The notes: generated by a model from the sequence alone, not told the origin. 32,827 nt of DNA from Alphaproteobacteria bacterium (GCA_021776705.1 JAJFFL010000258.1:1-32827), one strand, 5' to 3'. Shown: positions 22,818-32,255, counted from the first letter of the stretch. Numbers and translations: made by a program.

Positions 22818-23510
22818 TCAGTAGGGCGCTCCCACGGCCTGGCAGAGGAACTTCATCACCGGACTTGCGTCCTTGAACGCCTTGGCGACGTCGTCGACGA
22901 AACCGGGCGTGGCGGCGGCTTTTTGCGGAGCTTCGGCCATGATGAAGAAGGAGCGCTTCTTGAGGTCGTCGATCGCCGGGTGGTCAGGGTCGAAGCCTTT
23001 CGGCGGCCGCGACAGGGGGTCGCCCTCGCGCAGGTCGCCGAACGTCTTCTTCACCGACGCCGCGCCTTTGGCTTTCGACCATTCCGACGTCTTGCCGGCG
23101 ATGCGCTCCCGGATCGCCTTGAGCTTGTCGGACGGCGGCATCCACAGACCGCCGCCGTAGAACACGCGTCCGGGCTCGAGATGCAGATAGAACCCTGGCG
23201 CGTGCGCGTCCTTGCCGGCGTCGTGGCGGAATTGCGCCGCCGCGTGGGTCTTGTACGGGGTCTTGTCCTTGGAGAAGCGCACGTCGCGGTGGATGCGAAA
23301 CATCGAGCCGCCGTTGACCTTCGGGATCGCCATGAAGTGCGGCGACACCTTCGCCAGCTTCGGCGCGATGGCGGTGATGAAGTCGAGCAGCGGGGCTTCG
23401 ATCTCGGCCTTGTAGCGGGCCTTGTTCGCTTCGAACCACGGCTTGTCGTTGTTCGCTTTTAGGTCCTTCAAGAACTTGAAGAAGCTCGGCTTGAATCCCT
23501 CAAACGTCAT
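22818..23510 (-). CDS. DUF2461 (TIGR02453) family protein
   Basis: MTFEGFKPSFFKFLKDLKANNDKPWFEANKARYKAEIEAPLLDFI, MFRIHRDVRFSKDKTPYKTH, GFYLHLEPGRVFYGGGLWMP. Confidence 0.92.
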   Translation of the reverse strand: MTFEGFKPSFFKFLKDLKANNDKPWFEANKARYKAEIEAPLLDFITAIAPKLAKVSPHFMAIPKVNGGSMFRIHRDVRFSKDKTPYKTHAAAQFRHDAGKDAHAPGFYLHLEPGRVFYGGGLWMPPSDKLKAIRERIAGKTSEWSKAKGAASVKKTFGDLREGDPLSRPPKGFDPDHPAIDDLKKRSFFIMAEAPQKAAATPGFVDDVAKAFKDASPVMKFLCQAVGAPY

Positions 23511-23525
23511 GTTCGCCGCCCTCAG

Positions 23526-23538
23526 TTGCATATTGCAA
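23526..23538. promoter_or_regulatory. Palindrome TTGCA-TAT-TGCAA upstream of DUF2461 gene
   Basis: Perfect 5-bp arms; extending outward to CAGTTGCA/TGCAAGTG gives 7 of 8 arm matches. Confidence 0.45.
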
Positions 23539-23585
23539 GTGACTGACGATGTGACGGCAGAGGCGCGGCGCCGTCAAGCGCCGAC

Positions 23586-24428
23586 TCACTCGCCGGGCGG
23601 ATAGAGCTTGCGCAGGCCCGTCGACAGGGCGGTGGGGAAGATCGAGGCGTGTGTCTCGTTGTCGAAAATGTCGGCGCCGGCGACCGTCAGCCGCGGGTCG
23701 TCGCGCGCGTCGAGGGCGTCGGCGAAGCGGCGCATCTCGGACACCATCAGGTGCACGCCCTGTTGTTCCTCGAACGAGCCGACGGCGAAATAGATCCGCG
23801 TGTCGTCGCCGAGGGCGTCGCCGCGCGTCTCCGCTTCGAGAGCAAAGGCGTAGCCGTCGTCGTACCACAGCGACGGGCTGACGGAGATGATGCGGTCGAA
23901 CAGGTCCGGGCGCGACAGCAGCGTGGTCGCGGCGAACACGCCGCCGTAGGAGTGCCCCACCAGGCCGCGCGTGTTCGCGACAACCCTGTAGCGCTCTTCG
24001 ACGAAGGGAATGATGGCGTCGGCGAAGGCGTCGCGAAACGCCGCGGCGCCGCCGGACTCGGCCTGGAACTCCGGCCCGTAGCCGCCGTCGGGCACGTGCG
24101 TGGGGGTGTAGTCGCGGCTGCGGTTGGCGCGATAGCCGCGCACCGTCTTGTCGGGGTAGGCGACGCCCACGAGCACCGCCGGGGTCATCTGGCCTCGCGC
24201 CGTTAGGTGATCGGCGATCGCGACGGCGAGCGGAAAGCTGTATTCGGCGTCGAGCAGGTAGATCGCCGGGTAGTCGCGGATGGATTCGGCGTAGCCCGGC
24301 GGCGTGTGCACGTAGAGCTGATAGGCGACGCCGTTGGCCGCCGGCGCCAGGTCGATCACGGCGCTGTCGGGCAGGGCGACCGGATCCTGCGCGGCCAGCG
24401 CCGCGGCCAGCATCAACACATTGGGCAT
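23586..24428 (-). CDS. Secreted alpha/beta-hydrolase (Fes/IroE-like putative esterase)
   Basis: ATG at 24428 with short signal-like N-terminus; YQLYVHTPPGYAESIRDYPAIYLLDAEYSF, GLVGHSYGGVFAATTLLSRPDLFDRIISVSPSLWYDDG. Confidence 0.85.
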   Translation of the reverse strand: MPNVLMLAAALAAQDPVALPDSAVIDLAPAANGVAYQLYVHTPPGYAESIRDYPAIYLLDAEYSFPLAVAIADHLTARGQMTPAVLVGVAYPDKTVRGYRANRSRDYTPTHVPDGGYGPEFQAESGGAAAFRDAFADAIIPFVEERYRVVANTRGLVGHSYGGVFAATTLLSRPDLFDRIISVSPSLWYDDGYAFALEAETRGDALGDDTRIYFAVGSFEEQQGVHLMVSEMRRFADALDARDDPRLTVAGADIFDNETHASIFPTALSTGLRKLYPPGE

Positions 24429-24512
24429 GGGCGGTTCATCTAGTTCTAGCGGTCCTATGCGACACATATAGCGATCAAACGGCACACGTCGCAACGGCGG
24501 CCGCCGAAGCGC

Positions 24513-25283
24513 CTAGAACGCCCACACGTCCATCGCCAGGGCGCCGTGGGTGAAGCTGGCGTGGCGGCGCTCGGCTTGGCGCAGATCGCCGGCGGAAAGC
24601 GCGGCGATCAGCGGCGTAAAGTGCTCCGGAGTCGGATGGTTGCGCGCCGCCTGCGGAGCCGAACGCCAGTCGAGCAGAGCGTCGAGGTCGCCGGCGGCGA
24701 GACGCGCCGCCGCCCAGTCGGCGAAGTCGCGCGCGAAGTTCGCGACCGGCGCGTCTTCGGGCGTGCGCAGGCTGTCGCGCAGGGAATGGGTGAGCGAGCC
24801 GGAGCCGACGATTTGAACGCCGTGATCCGCCAGCGGCGCAAGCGCGCGGCCAAGGCGCGCGGCGTCGGCCGCGTCGCCGCCGGCCGGCAGAGCGATCTGA
24901 ACCACAGGCGTGTCGGCGTTCGGCCGCATCAGGCTCAGAGGAATCCAAACGCCGTGGTCGAGTCCGCGACGCGCGTCGGCGACCGCATCAATGCCGGCCG
25001 CGGCGAGTTGACGGACGATTTCGCCGGCCAGCTCCGGGTCGCCGGGCGCCGGATAGGTCATGGCTTCAAGCTCTGGGCCGAACCCCCAAAAGTCGTGGAC
25101 CGTTTCCGGCGTCGGGCTCGCCGTGACGCCGACCGGCGTGGCCTCCCAATGCGCCGACACAACCGCGTAGGCGCGGGGCGAAGTGTCGGCGGCCAAGCTT
25201 TCAAGATGCGCGCGCGCCGCGCTGGCGCCTGTGGCCAAGGTTGGAGCCCCATGGCCGAGAAAAAGAGGACGAAGCTGAGACAT
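24513..25283 (-). CDS. LigB/DODA-type extradiol ring-cleavage dioxygenase family protein
   Basis: LRPLFLGHGAPTLA, AYAVVSAHWEA, VHDFWGFGPELEAMTYPAPGDPELA, RGLDHGVWIPLSLMRPNADTPVVQIAL, GSGSLTHSLRD. Confidence 0.92.
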   Translation of the reverse strand: MSQLRPLFLGHGAPTLATGASAARAHLESLAADTSPRAYAVVSAHWEATPVGVTASPTPETVHDFWGFGPELEAMTYPAPGDPELAGEIVRQLAAAGIDAVADARRGLDHGVWIPLSLMRPNADTPVVQIALPAGGDAADAARLGRALAPLADHGVQIVGSGSLTHSLRDSLRTPEDAPVANFARDFADWAAARLAAGDLDALLDWRSAPQAARNHPTPEHFTPLIAALSAGDLRQAERRHASFTHGALAMDVWAF

Positions 25284-25289
25284 GGCGGA

Positions 25290-25348
25290 CACTCTTTAAG
25301 TTGCGTGCTGTCGTCCTATTTGAGCAATTCCAAATTCGACTTAAAGTG
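25290..25348. promoter_or_regulatory. Nested inverted repeats in the LysR/dioxygenase divergent region
   Basis: CACTcTTTAAGT (25290-25301) against ACTTAAAGTG (25339-25348); inner ATTTG (25318-25322)/CAAAT (25331-25335). Confidence 0.5.
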
Positions 25349-25387
25349 GGAAATCGGCAACTACTGTTTCCAGATGGGAATGAAACA

Positions 25388-26290
25388 ATGGACCGCATCG
25401 AGGCTATGCGTCTGTTCGCCGCCGTCGCCGAACACGGCGGCTTCACCCAGGCGGCGCGGCGCGAGGGCGTGTCGCCGGCGCAAGTGTCGAAGAAGGTCGC
25501 CGCGCTCGAATCCTTGCTCGGCGCGCGGCTCCTCGACCGCACCACGCGTTCCGTATCGCTGACCGCCGCGGGCGCGGCCTACCTCGAAGGCGCGCGGCCG
25601 CTGCTCGCCGACCTCGACGCGCTGGAGGACGGGGTGCGCGCTGAACACTCCGAGCCCGCCGGCGCCCTGCGAATTTCCGCCCCGCTGACGTTCGGGACGC
25701 GGCGCTTGATGCCGGTCGTTCTGGCGTTCTTGAAGGCGCACCCAAACGTTGAGGCGCGCCTGTCGCTGTCCGACCGCATGGTCGATCTCGTACTGGAAGG
25801 CTTCGACGTCGCGGTGCGCATCGGCCGGCTCGACGATTCAAGCCTGATCGCGCGCCGCCTGGCGCCCGCCAAGGTGGCGCTGGTGGTCAAGGCGGGGCAT
25901 CCGGCCGAATCGATCGTGTCGCCCTCCGACCTCGAAAAGTACACCTGCGTCATCGACACCAATGTGCCGTCGCCGCGCCGATGGACGTTTGAAAAGAACG
26001 GGTCGGTGGAGGAAGCGCACGTGTCCGGCGGGCTGCACGTCAATTCGGCGGACGCGGCGCGGTGCGCCGCGCTGGAGGGCTACGGCGTAATCCTGGTCCC
26101 AACGTTCGTAATCGGCGAGGACGTGGCCGCCGGGCGGCTGACGCGGCTGTTGTGCGACTGGACGCCGGAGCACCGCGACATCTGGGCGGTGTTTCCGCAA
26201 AACCGCTTCTTGTCAGGGCGCGTGCGCTTGTTCGTCGATCACCTCGCCGAGGCGTTCGGCCCGGAACCGGAGTGGGACGAGGGGCTTTAG
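25388..26290 (+). CDS. LysR family transcriptional regulator
   Basis: MDRIEAMRLFAAVAEHGGFTQAARREGVSPAQVSKKVAALESLLGARLLDRTTRSVSLT; substrate-binding domain follows. Confidence 0.95.
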   Translation: MDRIEAMRLFAAVAEHGGFTQAARREGVSPAQVSKKVAALESLLGARLLDRTTRSVSLTAAGAAYLEGARPLLADLDALEDGVRAEHSEPAGALRISAPLTFGTRRLMPVVLAFLKAHPNVEARLSLSDRMVDLVLEGFDVAVRIGRLDDSSLIARRLAPAKVALVVKAGHPAESIVSPSDLEKYTCVIDTNVPSPRRWTFEKNGSVEEAHVSGGLHVNSADAARCAALEGYGVILVPTFVIGEDVAAGRLTRLLCDWTPEHRDIWAVFPQNRFLSGRVRLFVDHLAEAFGPEPEWDEGL

Positions 26291-26293
26291 CAC

Positions 26294-26716
26294 CTAACCC
26301 TCATCCGGCGTTGCGATGTAGAACTTGTTCACGATTCGCCACTCGCCGTTGACCTTGGCGAGTTGGAACATGTCGAAATAATCGCCATCAAAGTCGAAGG
26401 TCGCGTGCGCGGCGACGCCGTGGAAAATCTCGATCGACAAGATCTCGCCCTGCATGGCGGGCGCAGGGTCGCCGCTGGTCCAATGTTCGAATGCCGCAGT
26501 GATCGGATGCGACGCAATCTCGCCAGTCGCGGTGTGGCCTTTCATGTGCGCCTTGTCGACGACGAAGGCCTTCTCGAGTTTTTCGAGGTTTCCTTCCTTG
26601 ACGCCCTCGAAGTAGCTGAAGATCGCGGCTTCGACGGCCGCCTTGTCCTCGGCGTCGTCGGCGAACGCCGCGCCGGTCAGCGCCAGAGCGGCGCACAAGC
26701 TGATCAAAACGCGCAT
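26294..26716 (-). CDS. Exported NTF2-like (lumazine-binding-type) protein
   Basis: Signal peptide MRVLISLCAALALTGAAFA; AAIFSYFEGVKEGNLEKLEKAF, GDYFDMFQLAKVNGEWRIVNKFY. Confidence 0.82.
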   Translation of the reverse strand: MRVLISLCAALALTGAAFADDAEDKAAVEAAIFSYFEGVKEGNLEKLEKAFVVDKAHMKGHTATGEIASHPITAAFEHWTSGDPAPAMQGEILSIEIFHGVAAHATFDFDGDYFDMFQLAKVNGEWRIVNKFYIATPDEG

Positions 26717-26718
26717 CA

Positions 26719-26762
26719 CGTCCTCCCGGTTTTTCAAGTGTACGAAACCACGTCGGAGGACG
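26719..26762 (-). promoter_or_regulatory. 5'-UTR hairpin that would sequester the Shine-Dalgarno of the NTF2-like gene
   Basis: mRNA-sense CGTCCTCC-GACGT-GGTTT-CGTACACTTGAA-AAACC-G-GGAGGACG-TG-ATG; two perfect stem segments (8 bp and 5 bp). Confidence 0.5.
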
Positions 26763-26806
26763 AACGCCGAATGACGGATTTGTAAGGCCGGCGGGCGGCG
26801 TCGCGA

Positions 26807-27184
26807 TCAGCGCCAGCCGCGCCGCTCTTCGCCGCCGCCGCCCTTGCCGTCGAGCGCGCCGAGAATTTTCTCGATCGCGTTGTCGGTGCCGAGCGCGGAG
26901 CGGCGGGCGTGCGAGTGGACTTCGCGCACCACCTGCTCGTAATCGAGGCCCTGACCGTTGGAGGCTTGGGCGAGTTCTTCCTCGGTGAGGTTCTCCAACT
27001 CGCGGCCTTCGGTGTCGGAGATCACCAGATTGGCGGTCGAGGCGGTGGCGTCGACGACGACGTTGAAAGCGTCGGCTTCAAAGGCGTACGCGTGCTTGCC
27101 CGGACCCTCGGTCCATTCGACGGACCCGGACAAGGTCTGCGCATGGATCTTGTCGATCAGCTTTTTGGTCAGATCGTGAATCAT
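26807..27184 (-). CDS. Uncharacterised 125-aa protein in dcm/vsr operon
   Basis: ATG at 27184 overlaps the vsr stop (ATGA); MIHDLTKKLIDKIHAQTLSGSVEWTEGPGKHAYAFEADAFNVVVDA. Confidence 0.7.
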   Translation of the reverse strand: MIHDLTKKLIDKIHAQTLSGSVEWTEGPGKHAYAFEADAFNVVVDATASTANLVISDTEGRELENLTEEELAQASNGQGLDYEQVVREVHSHARRSALGTDNAIEKILGALDGKGGGGEERRGWR

Positions 27185-27666
27185 CGCGCGGTTCTCCCGG
27201 GTCGCGGTTTCTTCTGGCTTAACCCGACCTGTCGTTTGGATAAAGCCGTCTCGCCAGTGCGGCCGAGGAATGCGCCGATTCGCCCCGCGAAATCCTCGCG
27301 CTTGAGCTCGCACTCCCACAGCGTCAGGGCGCGCCAGCCCTGGGATTCAAGCGCCGCGAGGGCGTGCGCGTCGCGCGCCTTGTTGCGGGCGATCTTGTCG
27401 CGCCAATAGGCGGCGGTGGTTTTGGGGGCGCGGGCGCCGCGCCGACAGTCGTGGCCATGCCAAAAGCAGCCGTGGACGAAAATCACCGCCCGGCGGCCCG
27501 GAAACACCAGATCCGGCGAGCCCGGCAAGTCCCTGCGGTGCAGCCGGAATCGGTACCCCAGGGCGTGCGCGAGCTTGCGCACCTGGATTTCCGGCTTGGT
27601 GTTCTTGCCCTTCACCGCGGCCATCACCGCCGAGCGCTTGTCGGGCGTAAAGACGTCGTGGCTCAT
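27181..27666 (-). CDS. vsr: Very short patch repair endonuclease (Vsr)
   Basis: MSHDVFTPDKRSAVMAAVKGKNTKPEIQVRKLAHALGYRFRLHRRDLPGSPDLVFPGRRAVIFVHGCFWHGHDC...LTLWECEL. Confidence 0.95.
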   Translation of the reverse strand: MSHDVFTPDKRSAVMAAVKGKNTKPEIQVRKLAHALGYRFRLHRRDLPGSPDLVFPGRRAVIFVHGCFWHGHDCRRGARAPKTTAAYWRDKIARNKARDAHALAALESQGWRALTLWECELKREDFAGRIGAFLGRTGETALSKRQVGLSQKKPRPGRTAR

Positions 27667-28859
27667 GGCTCCCAGGTACCGCGCCAGGCGCGGAAACCCA
27701 AGGTCGCGCGTCCGGCGAGCGTCGCGCGCATCACGCCGCCGATCAGCGGCAGCTTGCAGGCGAGGCCGAGAAACGCGTCGCGCATGAGGCCGACGGCGCG
27801 GCTGTTCGACTGGAACACCGGCGTCAGGATCCAGGACATGAATTGATAGAACCGGGTGTGGGCCGAGCGCGCGCGCGCGTAGGCGCGAAGCGCGGCGGGC
27901 AAGGCGTGGACCGTCGCGCCCGGGCCGACGGCGCGCGCCAGCTCCAGCGCGTCGAGCAGGGCGAGGTTGGCGCCTTGGCCGAGTTGCGGACTCATGCCGT
28001 GCGCCGCGTCGCCGATCAGCACCACCCGTCCCCGGCGCCACGGCCGCGCCGCGACGTTGCGGTATTCCGCCTCGGCAAGAGTGCGCATGTCGGTCAGGCC
28101 GTTGAGCAGGGCGGCGGCGTCCGGCCACAAGGCGGCGACGTCGGCGCGCAGCGCCTCGATCCCGGCGGCGCGCGCGGCGGCGAAGTTTTCGCGGCGCACG
28201 GACCAGAAGAAGGAGACGTGCCTGGCGTCCTCCGCGCCCGGCGCGGCGCCGACCGGGAGGACGCCGATCATGATCGCGGCGCCGTCGTAGACTTGCGCCA
28301 AGGTTCCGTCCCAGCGCCCGGCGGTGTCCGGACGGATCGTCCACAAGGCGCCCCAGGGGTAGAGCGGCGCGCGGGCGTTCGGGACGACGCGGTCGCGCAA
28401 CGTCGACGCCGCGCCGTCCGCGACCACGATCAGATCGGCGGGCGCGCGGTCGCCGTCGGCGAAGACGCAGGCGGGGGCCTCGGGATCGCCGACATCGACC
28501 ACCTTGCGGCCGCACGCGACGCTCACGCCGGCGCCGCGCACGGCGTCGTGGAGGGCGTCAAACAGGATCGCGCGATGGACCCCAACGCCGTGCGCGCCTT
28601 CGTAGCCGAGGTCGAGCACGGCGCGGCCCGCCGGCGTGCGGCCGAGGAGCCGGCGCACCGGCGCGCCGCGCGCCGCGACCTGATCGCGCAGGCCGAGGGC
28701 GTCGAGCGCCGCAAGTCCGGTCGGCTGCATCAAGAGACCGGCGCCGAGCGGGCGCGCCGCGGCGAATTCTTCGTGGATGACGACGTCGTGGCCGCCGCGT
28801 CGCAGCGCCAGGGCCGCGGCCATGCCGCCGATCCCGCACCCGACGACGGCGATCTTCAC
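27663..28859 (-). CDS. FAD-dependent monooxygenase (UbiH/salicylate hydroxylase-like)
   Basis: MKIAVVGCGIGGMAAALALRRGGHDVVIHE, DLIVVADGAASTLR, GRVVLIGDAAHGMSPQLGQGANLALLDALELA; GTG start; ATGA overlap with vsr. Confidence 0.92.
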   Translation of the reverse strand: MKIAVVGCGIGGMAAALALRRGGHDVVIHEEFAAARPLGAGLLMQPTGLAALDALGLRDQVAARGAPVRRLLGRTPAGRAVLDLGYEGAHGVGVHRAILFDALHDAVRGAGVSVACGRKVVDVGDPEAPACVFADGDRAPADLIVVADGAASTLRDRVVPNARAPLYPWGALWTIRPDTAGRWDGTLAQVYDGAAIMIGVLPVGAAPGAEDARHVSFFWSVRRENFAAARAAGIEALRADVAALWPDAAALLNGLTDMRTLAEAEYRNVAARPWRRGRVVLIGDAAHGMSPQLGQGANLALLDALELARAVGPGATVHALPAALRAYARARSAHTRFYQFMSWILTPVFQSNSRAVGLMRDAFLGLACKLPLIGGVMRATLAGRATLGFRAWRGTWEP

Positions 28860-28863
28860 CGCG

Positions 28864-30030
28864 TCACGCCGCGGCTTCGGCCGGCGCCTCGGCGAGCAGG
28901 GGCTCGATCAGGGTGGCGGCGAGCCAGCGCACGACCGGGGCCGCCAGGCCGTCGCCGGTGACCGACAGGGCGGCGGTCGCGCCGTCGGGCAGCGCATAGT
29001 CGTCCGGCAGGCCCATCAGGCGCGCGGTCTCGCGCGGCGTCAGGACCCGGGAACGGATATCGCCGTCGTCGCACACGAACAGAAATTGCCGGCTCGAGCC
29101 GCCGGCCGGGGTGCGCAGGCAGCCGGCGAGGCCGTCGAAGCGCGCCTCGACCCGCTGCACCCGTTCGCCGTTTTCGACCCGCATGCGCCGGAACGCGGCG
29201 CCGACCCGGCGTTCGCCGGCGGCGCGCGCCGCCTCGAGGCGTTCGCGGTGCAAGGGCGCCATCAGCGAGATCAGGCGCCGGGTATCTTTCTTGGCGTGCC
29301 AGAGACTGTCGGGCACGTCGTCGTCGAGCACGTCGATCAAGGCCGTGTTGCGCGCCGGCGGTTCCGGCGTCCGCCACCACACCCAGCCGGCGCGGAGATT
29401 TTTCGGCAGGCGCTTGACCGCCGCCGCGACCGCGGAGGTGCGCCCGAACGCCGGCGGCGCGTCGCGATCCAAAAGGTCGCCGCCGACGCCGAGATCGGCG
29501 GGCGCCGAGCCGCGCACGGCGACGAAGAACAGGCGCGGGCGCGACTGCGGCAGGAAGCGCGCGGCGTCGAGTTCCAGCGCGCCGTAGGTCCAGCCGGCGT
29601 CGTGCAGGCAGGAGACGATTTCGCGGAAGTCGTGGCCGCCGTTCGACGTCAGCACGCCGGAGACGTTCTCCAGCACCACGACGCGCGGGCAGCGGCCTTC
29701 GGCGCGCAGATCCTCCATCAGGCGCCAGAACCCGTAGAAGGTCCCGGAGCGCTCGCCGCCGAGGCCTTCGCGGCGGCCGGCGAGCGACAGGTCCTGACAG
29801 GGAAACGACGCCCAAGCGAGGTCGGCGGTCCCGGGCAACTGGTCAGCCTGGACGTCCCACACGTCGCCTTGGTGGAAGTCTTCGCCGCCGAAGTTCAATC
29901 GGTAGACGGCCGCCTTTTTCGGGTCGAGATCGTTGGCGAACAGGCACGCCCACCGCGGCCCGAGACCGAGCCGCGCCATCCCGCCCCCGGCGAAGAATTC
30001 GTAGAAGGTGTGACGTGATCGGCCGCGCAT
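28864..30030 (-). CDS. dcm: DNA (cytosine-5-)-methyltransferase
   Basis: FYEFFAGGGMARLGLG (motif I), ASFPCQDLSLAG (motif IV), VVLENVSGVL (motif VI), QSRPRLFFVAV (motif VIII), RVLTPRETARLMGLPDDY. Confidence 0.95.
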   Translation of the reverse strand: MRGRSRHTFYEFFAGGGMARLGLGPRWACLFANDLDPKKAAVYRLNFGGEDFHQGDVWDVQADQLPGTADLAWASFPCQDLSLAGRREGLGGERSGTFYGFWRLMEDLRAEGRCPRVVVLENVSGVLTSNGGHDFREIVSCLHDAGWTYGALELDAARFLPQSRPRLFFVAVRGSAPADLGVGGDLLDRDAPPAFGRTSAVAAAVKRLPKNLRAGWVWWRTPEPPARNTALIDVLDDDVPDSLWHAKKDTRRLISLMAPLHRERLEAARAAGERRVGAAFRRMRVENGERVQRVEARFDGLAGCLRTPAGGSSRQFLFVCDDGDIRSRVLTPRETARLMGLPDDYALPDGATAALSVTGDGLAAPVVRWLAATLIEPLLAEAPAEAAA

Positions 30031-30110
30031 CGCGCCACTCTACAGGCGATTCGCGTTGCCGGGGCGTTTCTGCGACGCGACGTGGTCGAGCAGATGTGCA
30101 GAATGCGGGC

Positions 30111-31016
<906 letters not shown>

Positions 31017-31110
31017 GTTGAGGTCGTCCGCCTCGTGCGCGGCATTCGCCGCGTCGTGCTATGAATCGGCGCGCAATTGGGCGGACAGCACTGCGAACGG
31101 GGTGGCTCTC

Positions 31111-31605
31111 ATGAGGCGCGTATTCTTGGCGGCCGTCATACTCGTGTCCGCCGCTTGCGGCCCCGCCGCCGACACCGGCCCGGCCGTGCCGGTGGTGACC
31201 GACGCCTGGGCGACGCCGACGCGGGAGCCGACCATGCCATGGGCGCAGCGCGTGCCTGAGGGCGCGCTCGGAAGCGACGGCTACGCGGTGATCCGCAATC
31301 CGGGCGGCGTCGACGACAAGTTGGTGTCGGCGTCGAGCCCGCGCGCGGCGCGCGTGGACATCGATCTGATCGTCGTCTCCGGCGGCGCCATGCACCTGGG
31401 CGACGTCGGCGACGGCGTCGTCATCCCGGCGCGCGGCGAAGTGGTGTTCGAACCGGCCGGCCACATGCTGGCGCTGCTCGACACCGACGGCGCCTTCGCG
31501 ATCGGCGATGAGATTCCCGTGACCCTGACGTTCGAACACGGCGGCGACGTCGACGCCGTGTTCGAGGTGCGTCAGCTTCCCTGGCTCGAAGGGGCCGACG
31601 AATGA
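31111..31605 (+). CDS. PCu(A)C-like copper chaperone lipoprotein
   Basis: Lipobox LVSAAC; AYAVIRNPGGVDDKLVSASSPRAARVDID...GAMHLGDVGDGVVIPARGEVVFEPAGHMLALLD. Confidence 0.75.
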   Translation: MRRVFLAAVILVSAACGPAADTGPAVPVVTDAWATPTREPTMPWAQRVPEGALGSDGYAVIRNPGGVDDKLVSASSPRAARVDIDLIVVSGGAMHLGDVGDGVVIPARGEVVFEPAGHMLALLDTDGAFAIGDEIPVTLTFEHGGDVDAVFEVRQLPWLEGADE

Positions 31606-32255
31606 CGGCCGACAAGCCCATCGCCCTCGAAGACCGCGAGACCCGCGGCGACGCGCGCCTGTTCTCGCCGTCGGCGGCGCGCAACGGCGGTCCCATCGCC
31701 GACGTGCTGGCGCGGTTCCTGGCGAAGAACGCCAAGGTGTTGGAGATCGGCTCGGGCACCGGCGAGCACGCCGTGGCGTTCGTGACCGCGCGGCCGGACC
31801 TGACCTGGTTCCCGTCGGAACTCGATCCGGCCTCGCGCGCCAGCGTCGCGGCCTGGACGGCGCACGCGGCGCTCGCGCAAATTCGGCCGCCGTCGGTGAT
31901 CGACGCCAGCGCCGAGACGTGGGGGGTCGAAGACGAGGCGCCGTTCGACGCCGTCGTCTCGATCAATATGATCCACATTGCGCCGTGGGCGGCGGGTCGC
32001 GGTCTGATCGCCGGCGCCGGCAGGTTGTTGCGGTCGGGCGGGATCTTGTTCCTCTACGGCGCCTATTCCCGAGGCGGCGCCCACACGTCGCCGTCGAACG
32101 CCGAGTTTGACGCGTCGCTCAAGTCCCGCGATCCGGATTGGGGCGTGCGCGACCTCGACGACGTGGAGGCGGAGGCGCGCGCCCGAGGTTTGGAGCTTCG
32201 CGACGTCGTCGAGATGCCGGCGAACAATCTCTCGGTGGTGTTCGAGAAGGCGTAG
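31602..32255 (+). CDS. DUF938 family SAM-dependent methyltransferase-like protein
   Basis: DARLFSPSAARNGGPIADVLARFL, VLEIGSGTGEHAVAFV, FDAVVSINMIHIAPWAA; ATGA overlap with preceding gene. Confidence 0.92.
   Translation: MTADKPIALEDRETRGDARLFSPSAARNGGPIADVLARFLAKNAKVLEIGSGTGEHAVAFVTARPDLTWFPSELDPASRASVAAWTAHAALAQIRPPSVIDASAETWGVEDEAPFDAVVSINMIHIAPWAAGRGLIAGAGRLLRSGGILFLYGAYSRGGAHTSPSNAEFDASLKSRDPDWGVRDLDDVEAEARARGLELRDVVEMPANNLSVVFEKA

Noticed and set aside
27667-28515. N-terminal extension of the Vsr ORF
   Set aside because: Shadow reading of the FAD monooxygenase; Vsr begins at ATG 27666.
28864-30030. Complete restriction-modification system
   Set aside because: Only the methyltransferase and Vsr are visible; no restriction endonuclease was found nearby.
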